Positions 1 through 8,102 of a DNA stretch of 64,000 nucleotides are shown one piece after another. The notes beneath the pieces were generated by a model. That model was not told where the DNA came from, did no database searches, and saw nothing but the letters and a program-made list of their open reading frames with translations. The translations under genes were made by a program, and so were the position numbers. Source of the DNA: Actinacidiphila yanglinensis (GTDB taxonomy: Bacteria; Actinomycetota; Actinomycetes; Streptomycetales; Streptomycetaceae); assembly GCF_900107965.1 (NCBI RefSeq), contig NZ_FNVU01000007.1, positions 357,216-421,215 on the forward strand, written 5' to 3'. Every line of letters begins with the position of its first letter. Within the stretch, counting starts at the first letter, position 1.

Positions 1-713
1 TGCAGCAGTTCGGTGGCGTTGTCGACCTCGGCGAAGAAGTTGCCGTGGGTCAGCACGCAGCCCTTGGGGCGGCCGGTGGTTCCCGAGGTGTAGATCAGCG
101 TGGCGGTGCTCGCCGGAGCCAGGCCCTGCCGCCGCGAGGTGACCAGCGCGTCGGGCAACTCCGCTCCGTCCGTGCTGAGTTGCGCGATCGCGCCCGCGTC
201 CAGCTGCCACAGGTGGCGCAGTTCGGGCAGCCCGGCGCGGCGGCCGGTGACCAGCCGGGTCTGCTCGACGTTCTCCACCGCGCAGGCCGCGGCGCCGGAG
301 TCGGCGAGGATCCACGCGGTCTGGGACGCCGACGAGGTCGGGTAGATCGGCACGGTGACCAGGCCCGCGGCCCACCCCGCGAAGTCCAGCAGCGTCCACG
401 CGTAGGTGGTCCGTGCCATGATCGCCAGCCGCTCGCCCGGCTTCAGCCCGGCCGCGATCAGCCCCTTCGCGACCGCGGTCACCTCCGCGGCGAACCGCTC
501 CGCGGTGACGTCGCGCCAGGTCCCGTCGGCGTCGTCCTTGCGGCTCAGCACCACCTCCCGCGGGGCCTCGGCCGCGTTGGTGAACGGGATGTCGGCCAGG
601 CTGCCGCTGCGCGGCGGCTCGACCAGCGGGGGGACGGCCGCCTGCACGACCCGGCCTCCTTCGGCCACGATCTGCGGCGCCGGACTCTCCAGTTGCCCTG
701 TTTCGGTTGACAT
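1..713 (-). CDS. fadD: Long-chain acyl-CoA synthetase (AMP-forming), 3' part cut by window edge
   Basis: The gene enters from the left edge, so only the N-terminal 237 residues or so are visible. It starts at ATG 713. The visible part has the N-terminal AMP-binding fold and, at about residues 208-218, the phosphate-binding signature YTSGTTGRPKG of the ANL adenylating superfamily. Long-chain family members are about 600 residues, so over half of the protein lies outside. The enzyme would activate a fatty acid to acyl-AMP and then acyl-CoA. It lies downstream of the thiolase on the same strand with a 148-bp gap, which fits a beta-oxidation or lipid-remodelling role. The substrate chain length cannot be read from this part. 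Confidence 0.9.
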   Translation of the reverse strand, partial: MSTETGQLESPAPQIVAEGGRVVQAAVPPLVEPPRSGSLADIPFTNAAEAPREVVLSRKDDADGTWRDVTAERFAAEVTAVAKGLIAAGLKPGERLAIMARTTYAWTLLDFAGWAAGLVTVPIYPTSSASQTAWILADSGAAACAVENVEQTRLVTGRRAGLPELRHLWQLDAGAIAQLSTDGAELPDALVTSRRQGLAPASTATLIYTSGTTGRPKGCVLTHGNFFAEVDNATELL

Positions 714-861
714 GCCTGCGGCTCCTGAGATCAAGGGCGGTTGAGCTTGCCGGAATGGCTGCGGCCGAGGCGGCCGGTCGCGCGGTCCCTCCCCCGGCCT
801 GGCGGGCGGGAGCGGCGCCTCTGGGGTGGCTGCCGCCCTCCACGGGGTCCGGGCGGACCCG

Positions 862-2151
862 TCAGGGACGTTCGAGGATCGCGGTGACCCCCTGCCCGCC
901 GGCCGCGCAGACGGAGATCAGGCCCCGCCCGGGTGAGCCGCGCTCCGCGAGGAGTTGGGCGAGGGTTCCCACGATCCGGGCCCCGGTCGCGGCGAAGGGG
1001 TGCCCGGTGGCGAGGGAGGAGCCGGCGACGTTGAGCCGGGAGCGGTCGATCGGGCCGAGCGGTGCGGACCGGCCGAGCCGCTCGGCGCAGAACGCCTTGT
1101 CCTCCCATGCCGCGAGGGTCGCCAGGACCTGGGAGGCGAAGGCCTCGTGCACCTCGTAGAGGTCGAAGTCGCCCAGCCCGCACCCGGCCCGGTCGAGCAT
1201 GCGCGGTACGGCGTAGGCGGGCGCCATCAGCAGCCCGTCGGCGTCGGGCCGGTCGGAGACGAAGTCGACCGCCGCCGTCTCGTACGCGGTCAGGTACGCC
1301 AGCGGGGTCAGCCCCCGCTCGGCGGCCCACTCCTCGGAGCCGAGCAGGACGACGGCGGCCCCGTCGGTGAGCGGGGTGGAGTTGCCCGCGGTCATCGTCC
1401 CGCCGGGGCCGCCGTAGACCGGTTTGAGGCGGGCCAGCCTCTCGGGCGTGGAGTCGGGCCGCAGGTTCTGGTCGCGGTCCAGGCCCCGGTAGGGGCTCAG
1501 CAGCGGCGCGAAGAAGCCGCGGTCGTAGGCGGCGGCGAGGTTGCGGTGGCTGGCCGCGGCCAACTCGTCCTGGGCGGCACGGGTGATGCCCCAGCGCTCG
1601 GCGGTGACGGCGGCGTGCTCGCCCATCGACAGGCCGGTGCGCGGCTCGGCGTTGCGCGGCACGTCGGGCACGAGGTGGCGGGGGCGCAGCCCGGCCAGCG
1701 CGCGGAGCCGGCCGGCCGTGGACTTCGCGCGGCGGGCGGCGAGCAGGGCGCGGCGCAACTCGTCGTTGACGCCGAGCGGCGCGTCGCTGGTGGTGTCGGC
1801 GCCGCCGGCGATGCCGGAGTCGATCACGCCGAGCGCGATCTTGGCGGCGACCGCGAAGACCGCTTGGAGGCCGGTGCCGCAGGCCTGCTGGATGTCGTAG
1901 GCGGGGGTGGCCGGGTCGAGCACCGAGCCGAGCACGGTCTCACGGGCGAGGTTGAAGTCGCGGGCGTGCTTGAGCACGGCCCCGGCCGCGAACTCCCCCA
2001 CCTTCTCCCCGGTCAGCCCGTTGCGCGCGGCGAGCCCGTCCAGCGCGGCGGTGAGCATGTCCTGGTTGGACGCGGTGGCGTAGGGGCCGTCCGAGCGGGC
2101 GAAAGGGATGCGGTGGCCGGCGATGACGGCGACGCGGCGAACGGTATGCAT
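862..2151 (-). CDS. Acetyl-CoA C-acyltransferase (thiolase, FadA2/FadI-like)
   Basis: A thiolase-family enzyme that would cleave 3-ketoacyl-CoA with CoA, or condense acyl-CoAs. The nucleophilic Cys is at about residue 91 in QQACGTGLQA. The C-terminal GHPFAATG (His about 384) and the second catalytic Cys in CAAGGQG (about 415) are both present, so the active site looks intact. Length is about 429 residues, in the FadI/FadA2 range. I chose ATG 2151 because CAGGAG lies 6 nt upstream; a TTG at 2157 is an in-frame alternative. It is divergent from fabG, sharing an 88-bp intergenic region with two palindromes. The thiolase/FabG4/HtdX neighbourhood resembles the mycobacterial fadA2-fabG4-htdX cluster, from family knowledge. 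Confidence 0.9.
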   Translation of the reverse strand: MHTVRRVAVIAGHRIPFARSDGPYATASNQDMLTAALDGLAARNGLTGEKVGEFAAGAVLKHARDFNLARETVLGSVLDPATPAYDIQQACGTGLQAVFAVAAKIALGVIDSGIAGGADTTSDAPLGVNDELRRALLAARRAKSTAGRLRALAGLRPRHLVPDVPRNAEPRTGLSMGEHAAVTAERWGITRAAQDELAAASHRNLAAAYDRGFFAPLLSPYRGLDRDQNLRPDSTPERLARLKPVYGGPGGTMTAGNSTPLTDGAAVVLLGSEEWAAERGLTPLAYLTAYETAAVDFVSDRPDADGLLMAPAYAVPRMLDRAGCGLGDFDLYEVHEAFASQVLATLAAWEDKAFCAERLGRSAPLGPIDRSRLNVAGSSLATGHPFAATGARIVGTLAQLLAERGSPGRGLISVCAAGGQGVTAILERP

Positions 2152-2198
2152 ACGCAACTCCTGAGGGCTCTTGGCCGGAGCGACAACTCACCAGTAGC

Positions 2199-2228
2199 CT
2201 TACCGGCGGTAAACTTACTCCAGAGTAA
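2199..2228. promoter_or_regulatory. Two adjacent palindromic operator candidates
   Basis: Between the divergent thiolase and fabG genes there are two perfect inverted repeats, 1 bp apart. The first is TTACCG-G-CGGTAA at 2199-2211. The second is CTTACTC-CA-GAGTAAG at 2213-2228, overlapping the fabG ribosome binding site region (AAGGAG, 2226-2231). Their size and symmetry suit TetR-type repressors. The nearest candidate is the TetR gene at 4526-5161, just past the maoC-like gene. Which protein binds which palindrome is inference. Confidence 0.65.
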
Positions 2229-2239
2229 GGAGAAGGCCA

Positions 2240-3535
2240 ATGGCCGACCGCTATCTCCGCCTCTCCGGGACGGCCCCCGGCCGCTTCCTGACCCGTCGGC
2301 TCGGCCTGCCCCAACCGACCGCGCTGCGGCGGTGGTCGGCCACCACCCCCGAACTGGACGGTCCGGTGCTGCGGTTGGCCGCGGGCGAGACCGCGCCGCC
2401 CTCCGCCCCCGGGGAACCGGCCCCGGCCGCCGTGGTGCTGGACGCGACCGGCGTCACCGACCCGGCCGGCCTGCGAGCGGTGCGCGACAGCCTTCACCCG
2501 CTCGTACGGTCGCTCGCGGCATGCGGCCGGGTGGTGGTCCTCGGCTCCCCGCCGGACCCCGCGGACGTCCACCAGGCGGCCGCCCAGCAGGCGTTGGAGG
2601 GTTTCGTCCGCTCGCTCGGCAAGGAGATCGGCCGCGGCAGGACGGTGCAGCTGGTCCGGCTCGCGCCCGGCGCCGAGGCCGGCTCGACCCTGGAGTTCCT
2701 GCTCTCGCCCAAGTCGGCGTACGTCAGCGGGCAGGTGATCGAGGTCGGCCCCAGGACCGGCCCGGCCGCGGTCGAACCGGAAGGGGCGGGGGGAGCCGAC
2801 GGCGCCGCCGCGACGCGTACCGCCCTGGTCACCGGGGCGGCCCGGGGCATCGGCGCGGCGGTCGCGGCCACGCTCGCCCGGGACGGCGCGCACGTGGTGT
2901 GCCTGGACGTGCCGCAGGCGGGCGAGGCGCTCACCGAGACCGCGACCCGGATCGGCGGCACCGCGCTCCCGCTGGACATCACCGCACCCGACGCCGCCGA
3001 GCGGATCGCCGCGGCGGTACCCGGCGGGCTCGACATCCTCGTGCACAACGCCGGCATCACCCGGGACCGCAAGCTCGCCAACATGACCGCCGAGGGCTGG
3101 GACGCGGTGATCGAGGTCAACCTCGCCGGCGTGCTGCGCGTCACCGACCACCTGCTGAAGACCGGCGCGGTCCGGCCGCACGGGCGGATCGTCGGTACCG
3201 CCTCCATCGCGGGCATCGCCGGCAACGTCGGCCAGACCAACTACGCCGCGTCCAAGGCGGGCATCATCGGCTTCGTCCGCGCGCTCGCCGCCTCCGCCGA
3301 GGTCCGTGAGCGCGGCATCACCGTCAACGCGGTCGCCCCCGGCTTCATCGAGACCCGGATGACCGCCGCCGTGCCGCTGGTCATCCGCGAGGCGGGGCGC
3401 CGGATGAACTCCCTCGGCCAGGGCGGCCTTCCGCAGGACGTCGCCGAGACGGTGGCCTGGTTCGCGGCGGCGGCCTCCGGCGGTGTCACCGGGCAGGTCG
3501 TCCGGGTCTGCGGGCAGTCCCTGCTGGGGGCGTGA
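2240..3535 (+). CDS. fabG: High-molecular-weight 3-oxoacyl reductase (FabG4 type)
   Basis: An NADH/NADPH-dependent ketoreductase of 431 residues, far longer than ordinary FabG (about 245). The extra N-terminal domain (about 1-190) lacks a full Rossmann motif, as in mycobacterial FabG4. The C-terminal SDR domain has TGAARGIG at 198-205, HNAG at 269-272, Asn294, Ser322 and the YAASK catalytic motif with Tyr335 and Lys339. It would reduce 3-oxoacyl-CoA or -ACP. ATG 2240 follows AAGGAG by 8 nt. The stop is 1 bp before the maoC-like start, so the two are co-transcribed and probably translationally coupled. Confidence 0.9.
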   Translation: MADRYLRLSGTAPGRFLTRRLGLPQPTALRRWSATTPELDGPVLRLAAGETAPPSAPGEPAPAAVVLDATGVTDPAGLRAVRDSLHPLVRSLAACGRVVVLGSPPDPADVHQAAAQQALEGFVRSLGKEIGRGRTVQLVRLAPGAEAGSTLEFLLSPKSAYVSGQVIEVGPRTGPAAVEPEGAGGADGAAATRTALVTGAARGIGAAVAATLARDGAHVVCLDVPQAGEALTETATRIGGTALPLDITAPDAAERIAAAVPGGLDILVHNAGITRDRKLANMTAEGWDAVIEVNLAGVLRVTDHLLKTGAVRPHGRIVGTASIAGIAGNVGQTNYAASKAGIIGFVRALAASAEVRERGITVNAVAPGFIETRMTAAVPLVIREAGRRMNSLGQGGLPQDVAETVAWFAAAASGGVTGQVVRVCGQSLLGA

Positions 3536-3536
3536 G

Positions 3537-4367
3537 ATGCCGCTGCTGCTCACCCTGGGGCGCGGCGCACTGACCGGCCTCGCCAAGAAGCCCTCGGCCG
3601 GGGCCGTGCTGCCGGACCTGCGGCTGACGGCGCCGGGCGTCCGCGTCGACCCGGCGCGGCTGGCCCGGTACGCCGAGGTGTGCGGCTACTCCCCCGGTTC
3701 GGAACTCCTTCCCCTGACCTACCCGCACATCCTCGGATTCCCGCTGGCCGCGCGCATCATGGCGGCCAGGGAGTTCCCGCTGCCGCTGATGGGGCTGGTG
3801 CACACCTCGATCGAGATCACCGCGCACCTTCCGCTGACCGTTCGGGACCGGCCCGAACTCGCCGTCCACGCGGAGGAGTTGCGACCCCACCGGCGCGGCA
3901 CCGAGGTGACCTTCGTCACCGAGGCGCGGCTGCCCGGGGAGGAGTTGCCGCGGTGGACCGACCGCAGTACGTACCTGGCCCGGCACCCCGTCGCCGAGTC
4001 CCCGCCCGGCGCGCCCGCCGCGCCCGAACTCCGTGAGGTTCCCGCGCCTCCCGCGCTTCCCGCGGTCGAGGAGTGGCGGCTGCCCGCGGACCTCGGGCGC
4101 CGCCATGCCCGCGTGTCCGGCGACTACAACCCGATCCACCTCCACCCCTGGACGGCCCGCCCGCTCGGCTTCCCCCGCGCGATCGTCCACGGCATGTGGT
4201 CGGTGGCCCGCGTAGCCGCTGCGCTCGGCCTGACGGAAAGGGTGCGCGCCGAGTTCCGCGCGCCGGTCCCGCTGCCCTCCACGGTCACCTTCGCCGCCCA
4301 CGGCCCCCGCTTCGAGCTCCGCTCCCTCCACAAGGTCCACCTCGTGGGCTCCTCAGGGTGCCCCTGA
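3537..4367 (+). CDS. MaoC-type (R)-hydratase, HtdX-like
   Basis: A double hot-dog enoyl-CoA/ACP hydratase or dehydratase of 276 residues. The N-terminal half (about 30-150) is a degenerate hot-dog domain. The C-terminal half has the hydratase signature GDYNPIH at 195-201, with the catalytic Asp196 and His201, followed by FPRAIVHGMW. Start ATG 3537 is 1 bp after the fabG stop. An upstream in-frame GTG/ATG would run into fabG and is less likely. With the ketoreductase it makes a reversible 3-oxo to 3-hydroxy to enoyl module; the thiolase across the promoter completes a beta-oxidation-like set. Confidence 0.88.
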   Translation: MPLLLTLGRGALTGLAKKPSAGAVLPDLRLTAPGVRVDPARLARYAEVCGYSPGSELLPLTYPHILGFPLAARIMAAREFPLPLMGLVHTSIEITAHLPLTVRDRPELAVHAEELRPHRRGTEVTFVTEARLPGEELPRWTDRSTYLARHPVAESPPGAPAAPELREVPAPPALPAVEEWRLPADLGRRHARVSGDYNPIHLHPWTARPLGFPRAIVHGMWSVARVAAALGLTERVRAEFRAPVPLPSTVTFAAHGPRFELRSLHKVHLVGSSGCP

Positions 4368-4397
4368 CCCGCCCGGCTGCCCCGTTCTGCCGGCTAC

Positions 4398-4522
4398 GGG
4401 ACCTTGCGGTCCGCGGTGGTTGTCCGCGCAGTTCCCCGCGCCCCTGGTGGGTGCGGGTCCTTCCGCGAAAAGAGGGTCGCAACGAGTTGGTGAGCTTCTT
4501 TTCTCGGAGAAGCCGCACCTAC
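4398..4522. repeat. Dispersed intergenic repeat, copy A
   Basis: This stretch between the maoC-like gene and tetR shares blocks, in the same order, with the repeat at 46270-46488. The shared blocks are GGGACCTTGCGGTCC (4398-4412), GCAGTTC then CCCGCGCCCCTGG, a TCCTTCCGCG-like segment, and AGCCGCAC near the right end. Copy A lacks the extra palindromic inserts of the 46-kb copy. It is probably a non-autonomous dispersed repeat; no coding potential fits it. Confidence 0.6.
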
Positions 4523-4525
4523 AGC

Positions 4526-5161
4526 TCAGGGCGCCCAGGTGACTCCGGTGAGGAGGTTGCCGAGCCCCGCCCAGGCAAAGTTCATGAGGGTCGCGGCGGC
4601 CTCCCGCCCCCCAAGGGACGACCCCGCCAGGGACTCCGCCGCACCCACCAACGCAAGCGCCAGCCCCCTCGCCTCGTCCTCGGGAAGCCGCGGCCCGCAC
4701 GGCGCTGCCCGCGCGGCGGACCCGATCAGGGACGTGACGAAGTCGACGATCTCCACCCGCATCGCGGCCACCTCCTCCCCGGACGGCGCCCCGCTGCTGC
4801 GGGCGTGCCCGTGGAGGAGGGTCCAGCCGTCACGGTGCTCGGCGGTGTGCCGGAAGAACCCGAGCAGCCCGGACCACAACTGGCGGTCCGGCGGCGCGCC
4901 GGTCTCGACCGCGGCCCGCACCGCCGCGCTGAGCGCCCCCGCCTCGCGCCGCACGCACGCGGCGAACAACTCGTCCTTGGACTTGAGGTAGAGGTAGACC
5001 AGCGGCTTGCTGACCCCGGCCGCGACCGCGATCTCGTCCATGGAGGTGGCGCGGTAGCCGCGGCGGGCGAAGACCGCCACCGCCGCGTCCAGCATCTGCT
5101 GTTCGCGGACCGCCCGCGGCACCCGCGGGGCGCGCTTGCCGTGCGTCTCCACTGGCGCCAC
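4526..5161 (-). CDS. TetR/AcrR family transcriptional regulator
   Basis: A 211-residue regulator. The TetR helix-turn-helix occupies about residues 20-65, with the typical RRGYRATSMDEIAVAAGVSK segment leading to a Y-x-Y-L-K recognition end. The C-terminal ligand domain has no family I can name. It starts at a GTG. It converges on the fabG-maoC operon, and its likely target is the palindrome pair at 2199-2228, which is inference from proximity. A lipid or acyl-CoA ligand would fit that context. Confidence 0.85.
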   Translation of the reverse strand: MAPVETHGKRAPRVPRAVREQQMLDAAVAVFARRGYRATSMDEIAVAAGVSKPLVYLYLKSKDELFAACVRREAGALSAAVRAAVETGAPPDRQLWSGLLGFFRHTAEHRDGWTLLHGHARSSGAPSGEEVAAMRVEIVDFVTSLIGSAARAAPCGPRLPEDEARGLALALVGAAESLAGSSLGGREAAATLMNFAWAGLGNLLTGVTWAP

Positions 5162-5206
5162 CCCCCCTTGGTCTGCGCGCGGTCGCGGTCGCGGGGACCG
5201 GCCCGG

Positions 5207-5521
5207 TCAGACGGTGTGCGGCTCCCCGCCGCGGGCGACCTCGCGGGCCTCGTCGTCGGCCTCGTCCTCCTGGCCGGCGGCGGCCGCGAGGTTGAGCCGG
5301 GTGCGCTCGACCCGGTCGGAGACCTGGGCGGCGGCCTGCTCGCGAACGCCGCGCAGCAGCACCCAGCTCAGCGGCGCCGAGACGACCAGGGCGAGCAGGG
5401 CGACCCACAGGTAGTTCGAGTCACCGAGCCCGGCCGGCAGGGCGTGCAGCCGGACGAGGCCCCAGATGACCCCGAAGCTGGCGACGATGAGGCCGAAGCG
5501 CAGTGCGGTGTATCGGAGCAT
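5207..5521 (-). CDS. DUF4229 small membrane protein
   Basis: A 104-residue protein starting MLRYTALRFGL at ATG 5521; the longer frame upstream has no plausible start context. Two transmembrane segments are visible at about residues 7-27 and 36-60, followed by an acidic, charged cytoplasmic tail (QEDEADDEAREVARGGEP). This layout matches the actinobacterial DUF4229 family, whose function is unknown. It lies between tetR and a GNAT gene on the same strand, and nothing in the context points to a role. Confidence 0.75.
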   Translation of the reverse strand: MLRYTALRFGLIVASFGVIWGLVRLHALPAGLGDSNYLWVALLALVVSAPLSWVLLRGVREQAAAQVSDRVERTRLNLAAAAGQEDEADDEAREVARGGEPHTV

Positions 5522-5641
5522 GCGTCCAGTGAAGCACGCGGCGATCCGGACCTTCGGAGCGCCCCCGCCCGAAGGGCCCGGCCGGCGCCGCGAACCGCGG
5601 GACCGCCGCACCTGACGGGCGCGGCGCGTGACGCTCCCGGG

Positions 5642-6163
5642 TCAGAGCGGGAGCAGCAGCACGATGTCGTCGCGGTCGTCGCCGGGGGCGACCCGGATCG
5701 CGCCCGGCACCCGGCCGACCTCCTTGTATCCGCAGGAGGCGTAGAAACGCTCGACGCCGACCCCGCCACGGCAGGTCAGCCGGATCGCCTCGATGCCGTC
5801 CAGGCCGCGCGCGGCCTGCTCGACCGCGGCCATGAGGTCCCGGCCGTACCCCTTGCCCTGGTGGCGCGGGTGGACCATGACCGTGTAGAGCCAGATCCAG
5901 TGGGTCATCAGCCGGTGCGCGTTGTAGGTGAGGAACGCGGTCGCGGCGATCCGGCCGTCCTCGTCGCGGCCGACCAGCAGCCGGCGCCGCCCCGCCTCGA
6001 CCGCGCCGATCGACTCCGCCATGGTCGGCGCTATCTCCTCGGCGGTGGCGGGCGGCACGAAGCCGACCGCGCCACCCGCGTTGGTCACGTCCGTCCACAG
6101 CGCGAGGACCCCCGCGCGCAGGTCGTCGTCGAGCACCGGATCGAGCTGGAAGGTAAGCGCCAT
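5642..6163 (-). CDS. GNAT family N-acetyltransferase
   Basis: A 173-residue single-domain acetyltransferase. The acetyl-CoA pyrophosphate-binding region is visible as VHPRHQGKGYGRDLMAAVE at about 97-115 (Q/R-x-x-G-x-G/A). Then comes the motif B strand with CRGGVGVERFYASCGYKEVGR. The preceding strand TAFLTYNAHRLMTHWIWLYTVMVHP is typical of GNAT core strands. The acceptor substrate cannot be inferred. It is upstream of the DUF4229 gene on the same strand and separated from mqnE by about 56 bp. Confidence 0.85.
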   Translation of the reverse strand: MALTFQLDPVLDDDLRAGVLALWTDVTNAGGAVGFVPPATAEEIAPTMAESIGAVEAGRRRLLVGRDEDGRIAATAFLTYNAHRLMTHWIWLYTVMVHPRHQGKGYGRDLMAAVEQAARGLDGIEAIRLTCRGGVGVERFYASCGYKEVGRVPGAIRVAPGDDRDDIVLLLPL

Positions 6164-6219
6164 AACAGCAGACTACCCATTACCGCCGACCGGCTCCCAC
6201 CGATTTCGTGTCGGCCGGA

Positions 6220-7383
6220 TCACACCCGCATCGGCTGCGGCGACTCCCGGCGGTCCCCGTCCGGACCCGGGTACTCGCGGATGATCTCGTACCGGGTGTT
6301 GCGCTCCACCGGGCGGAAGCCGGCGTCCCGGATCAGGTCGAGGATGTCGTCGCGGGTGAGCTTGTTGGGCGTGCCGTAGTCGTCCGCGTCATGGGTGATC
6401 TTGTACTCGACGACCGAGCCGTCCATGTCGTCCGCGCCGTGGTTGAGGGCGAGTTGGGCCGTGGACAGGCCGTGCATCACCCAGAACACCTTCACGTGCG
6501 GCACGTTGTCGAACAGCAGCCGGGACACCGCGAAGGTCTTCAGCGCCTCCGCCCCGGTGGCCATGGTGGTGCGGGCCTGGAGGGTGTTGCGGATCTTGCC
6601 GTCCTTCATGTCCACGAAGTCGTGCTGGTAGCGCAGCGGGATGAAGACCTGGAAACCGCCGGTCTCGTCCTGGAGTTCGCGCAGCCGCAGCACGTGGTCG
6701 ACGCGGTGCCGGGGCTCCTCGATGTGGCCGTAGAGCATCGTCGCCGGGGTCTTGAGGCCCTTGGAGTGCGCCAGCCGGTGGATGCGGGACCAGTCCTCCC
6801 AGTGGGTGCGGTGGTCGACGATGTGCTGCCGCACCTCCCAGTCGAAGATCTCGGCGCCGCCGCCGGTGAGCGACTCCAGGCCCGCGTCGATGAGTTCGTC
6901 CAGGATCTCGGAGGCGGGCAGGCCGGAGATCGTCTCGAAGTGGTGGATCTCGGTGGCGGTGAACGCCTTCAGCGACACCTGCGGCAGCGCCTCCTTCAGC
7001 GCCTTCAGCGACCGCGGGTAGTACCGCCACGGCAGGGTCGGGTGCAGGCCGTTGACGATGTGCAGTTCGGTGAGGTTGTCGCCCTCCATGGCCTTGGCCA
7101 GCCGGACGGCCTCCTCGATCCGCATCGTGTACGCGTCCTTCTCACCCGGCTTGCGCTGGAAGGAGCAGTACGCGCAGGACGCGGTGCACACGTTGGTCAT
7201 GTTCAGGTGACGGTTGACGTTGAAGTGGACCACGTCGCCGTTCTTGCGGGTGCGCACCTCGTGGGCGAGGCCGCCCAACCACGCGAGGTCGTCGGACTCG
7301 TAGAGCGCGACCCCGTCCTCGCGGGTCAGCCGTTCACCGGCGTGGACCTTCTCCTCCAGCTCGCGCTTGAGCCCAGCGTCCAT
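6220..7383 (-). CDS. mqnE: Aminofutalosine synthase, radical SAM
   Basis: A 387-residue radical SAM enzyme of the futalosine menaquinone pathway. The 4Fe-4S ligands are Cys66, Cys70 and Cys73 in CTASCAYCSF (CX3CX2C). The following GLHPTLPW and TATEIHHFE segments are typical of the MqnE/MqnC/CofH group. MqnE joins SAM to 3-[(1-carboxyvinyl)oxy]benzoate to give aminofutalosine. I prefer MqnE over MqnC because of the overall sequence and because the neighbours (UbiX-like, prenyltransferase, UbiD-like decarboxylase) match the block that in Streptomyces coelicolor carries mqnE, as I recall. MqnA, MqnB, MqnC and MqnD are not in this window. Confidence 0.88.
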   Translation of the reverse strand: MDAGLKRELEEKVHAGERLTREDGVALYESDDLAWLGGLAHEVRTRKNGDVVHFNVNRHLNMTNVCTASCAYCSFQRKPGEKDAYTMRIEEAVRLAKAMEGDNLTELHIVNGLHPTLPWRYYPRSLKALKEALPQVSLKAFTATEIHHFETISGLPASEILDELIDAGLESLTGGGAEIFDWEVRQHIVDHRTHWEDWSRIHRLAHSKGLKTPATMLYGHIEEPRHRVDHVLRLRELQDETGGFQVFIPLRYQHDFVDMKDGKIRNTLQARTTMATGAEALKTFAVSRLLFDNVPHVKVFWVMHGLSTAQLALNHGADDMDGSVVEYKITHDADDYGTPNKLTRDDILDLIRDAGFRPVERNTRYEIIREYPGPDGDRRESPQPMRV

Positions 7384-7482
7384 GTGTGTCGTCTCTCCTC
7401 GTACCCGTTGTGCCTGCGGCCCTGCTGCCCTGCTCGGCCCACCCGACGGTACTCCCCTGGTCCCGGGCCGGATCGACCCCCG

Positions 7483-7938
7483 TCACACCTCTTCGGGAAG
7501 CTGCCCGACGCGGTTCTCCCACTTGGTGGAGAGCACGATGGTGGTCCGGGTCCTGGCCACGCCCTTGGTGCCGGACAGCCGGCGGATGGTGTGTTCGAGG
7601 CCGTCCACGTCGCCGACCCGCACCTTGAGCATGTACGAGTCGTCGCCCGCGATGAACCAGCAGTCCTCGATCTCGCCCAGGTCCGACAGCCGCCGGGCCA
7701 CCTCCTCGTGGTCGGCGGCGTCCGAGAGCTGGAGGCCGACCAGGGCGGTCACCCCCAGCCCCATCGCGGCGGGGGCGACGGTCGCGCGGTAACCGGTGAT
7801 CACGCCCGCCTGCTCCAGGCGGTTGATCCGGTCGGTGACGCTCGGTCCCGACAGGCCGACGAGCCGGCCCAGCTCCGCATAGGACGCCCGGCCGTTCTCG
7901 CGCAACGCCTGGATGAGCTGCCTGTCCACCGCGTCCAT
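7483..7938 (-). CDS. Lrp/AsnC family transcriptional regulator
   Basis: A 151-residue protein with the classic Lrp layout. The N-terminal winged helix (MDAVDRQLIQALRENGRASY) covers about residues 1-60. The C-terminal RAM/AsnC ligand domain covers about 65-140, with GDDSYMLKVRVGDVDGLE. Start ATG 7938 gives the usual family length; the upstream extension in the same frame is not family-like. It sits inside the menaquinone block between mqnE and the flavin prenyltransferase. It may sense an amino acid or aromatic metabolite, but its targets are not evident. Confidence 0.9.
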   Translation of the reverse strand: MDAVDRQLIQALRENGRASYAELGRLVGLSGPSVTDRINRLEQAGVITGYRATVAPAAMGLGVTALVGLQLSDAADHEEVARRLSDLGEIEDCWFIAGDDSYMLKVRVGDVDGLEHTIRRLSGTKGVARTRTTIVLSTKWENRVGQLPEEV

Positions 7939-8102
7939 CGGATTGGACCCTCCCGTTCGCCTGGTGACTGCGCTGTCAGGACACGAATCTAAGGCATGAA
8001 ACGGTTCCTGCCCTCTCCATTGCCGCCTCTCGGCCCCCCAAGGCTTCGACCCGCTGCCGGCGCCCGGCCGCGACCGGTCCCCCGCCTCCGGACCGCGGCG
8101 GC

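Noticed and set aside
955..3309. Very long plus-strand open frame (784 codons) opposite the thiolase
   Set aside because: It runs antisense to a well-supported thiolase and across the divergent promoter into fabG in another frame. Its product is Gly/Ala/Arg-rich without domains, a consequence of high GC.
4073..6379. Long plus-strand frame across maoC end, tetR and GNAT genes
   Set aside because: It passes through real genes on both strands and the repeat; the translation has no recognisable motif.
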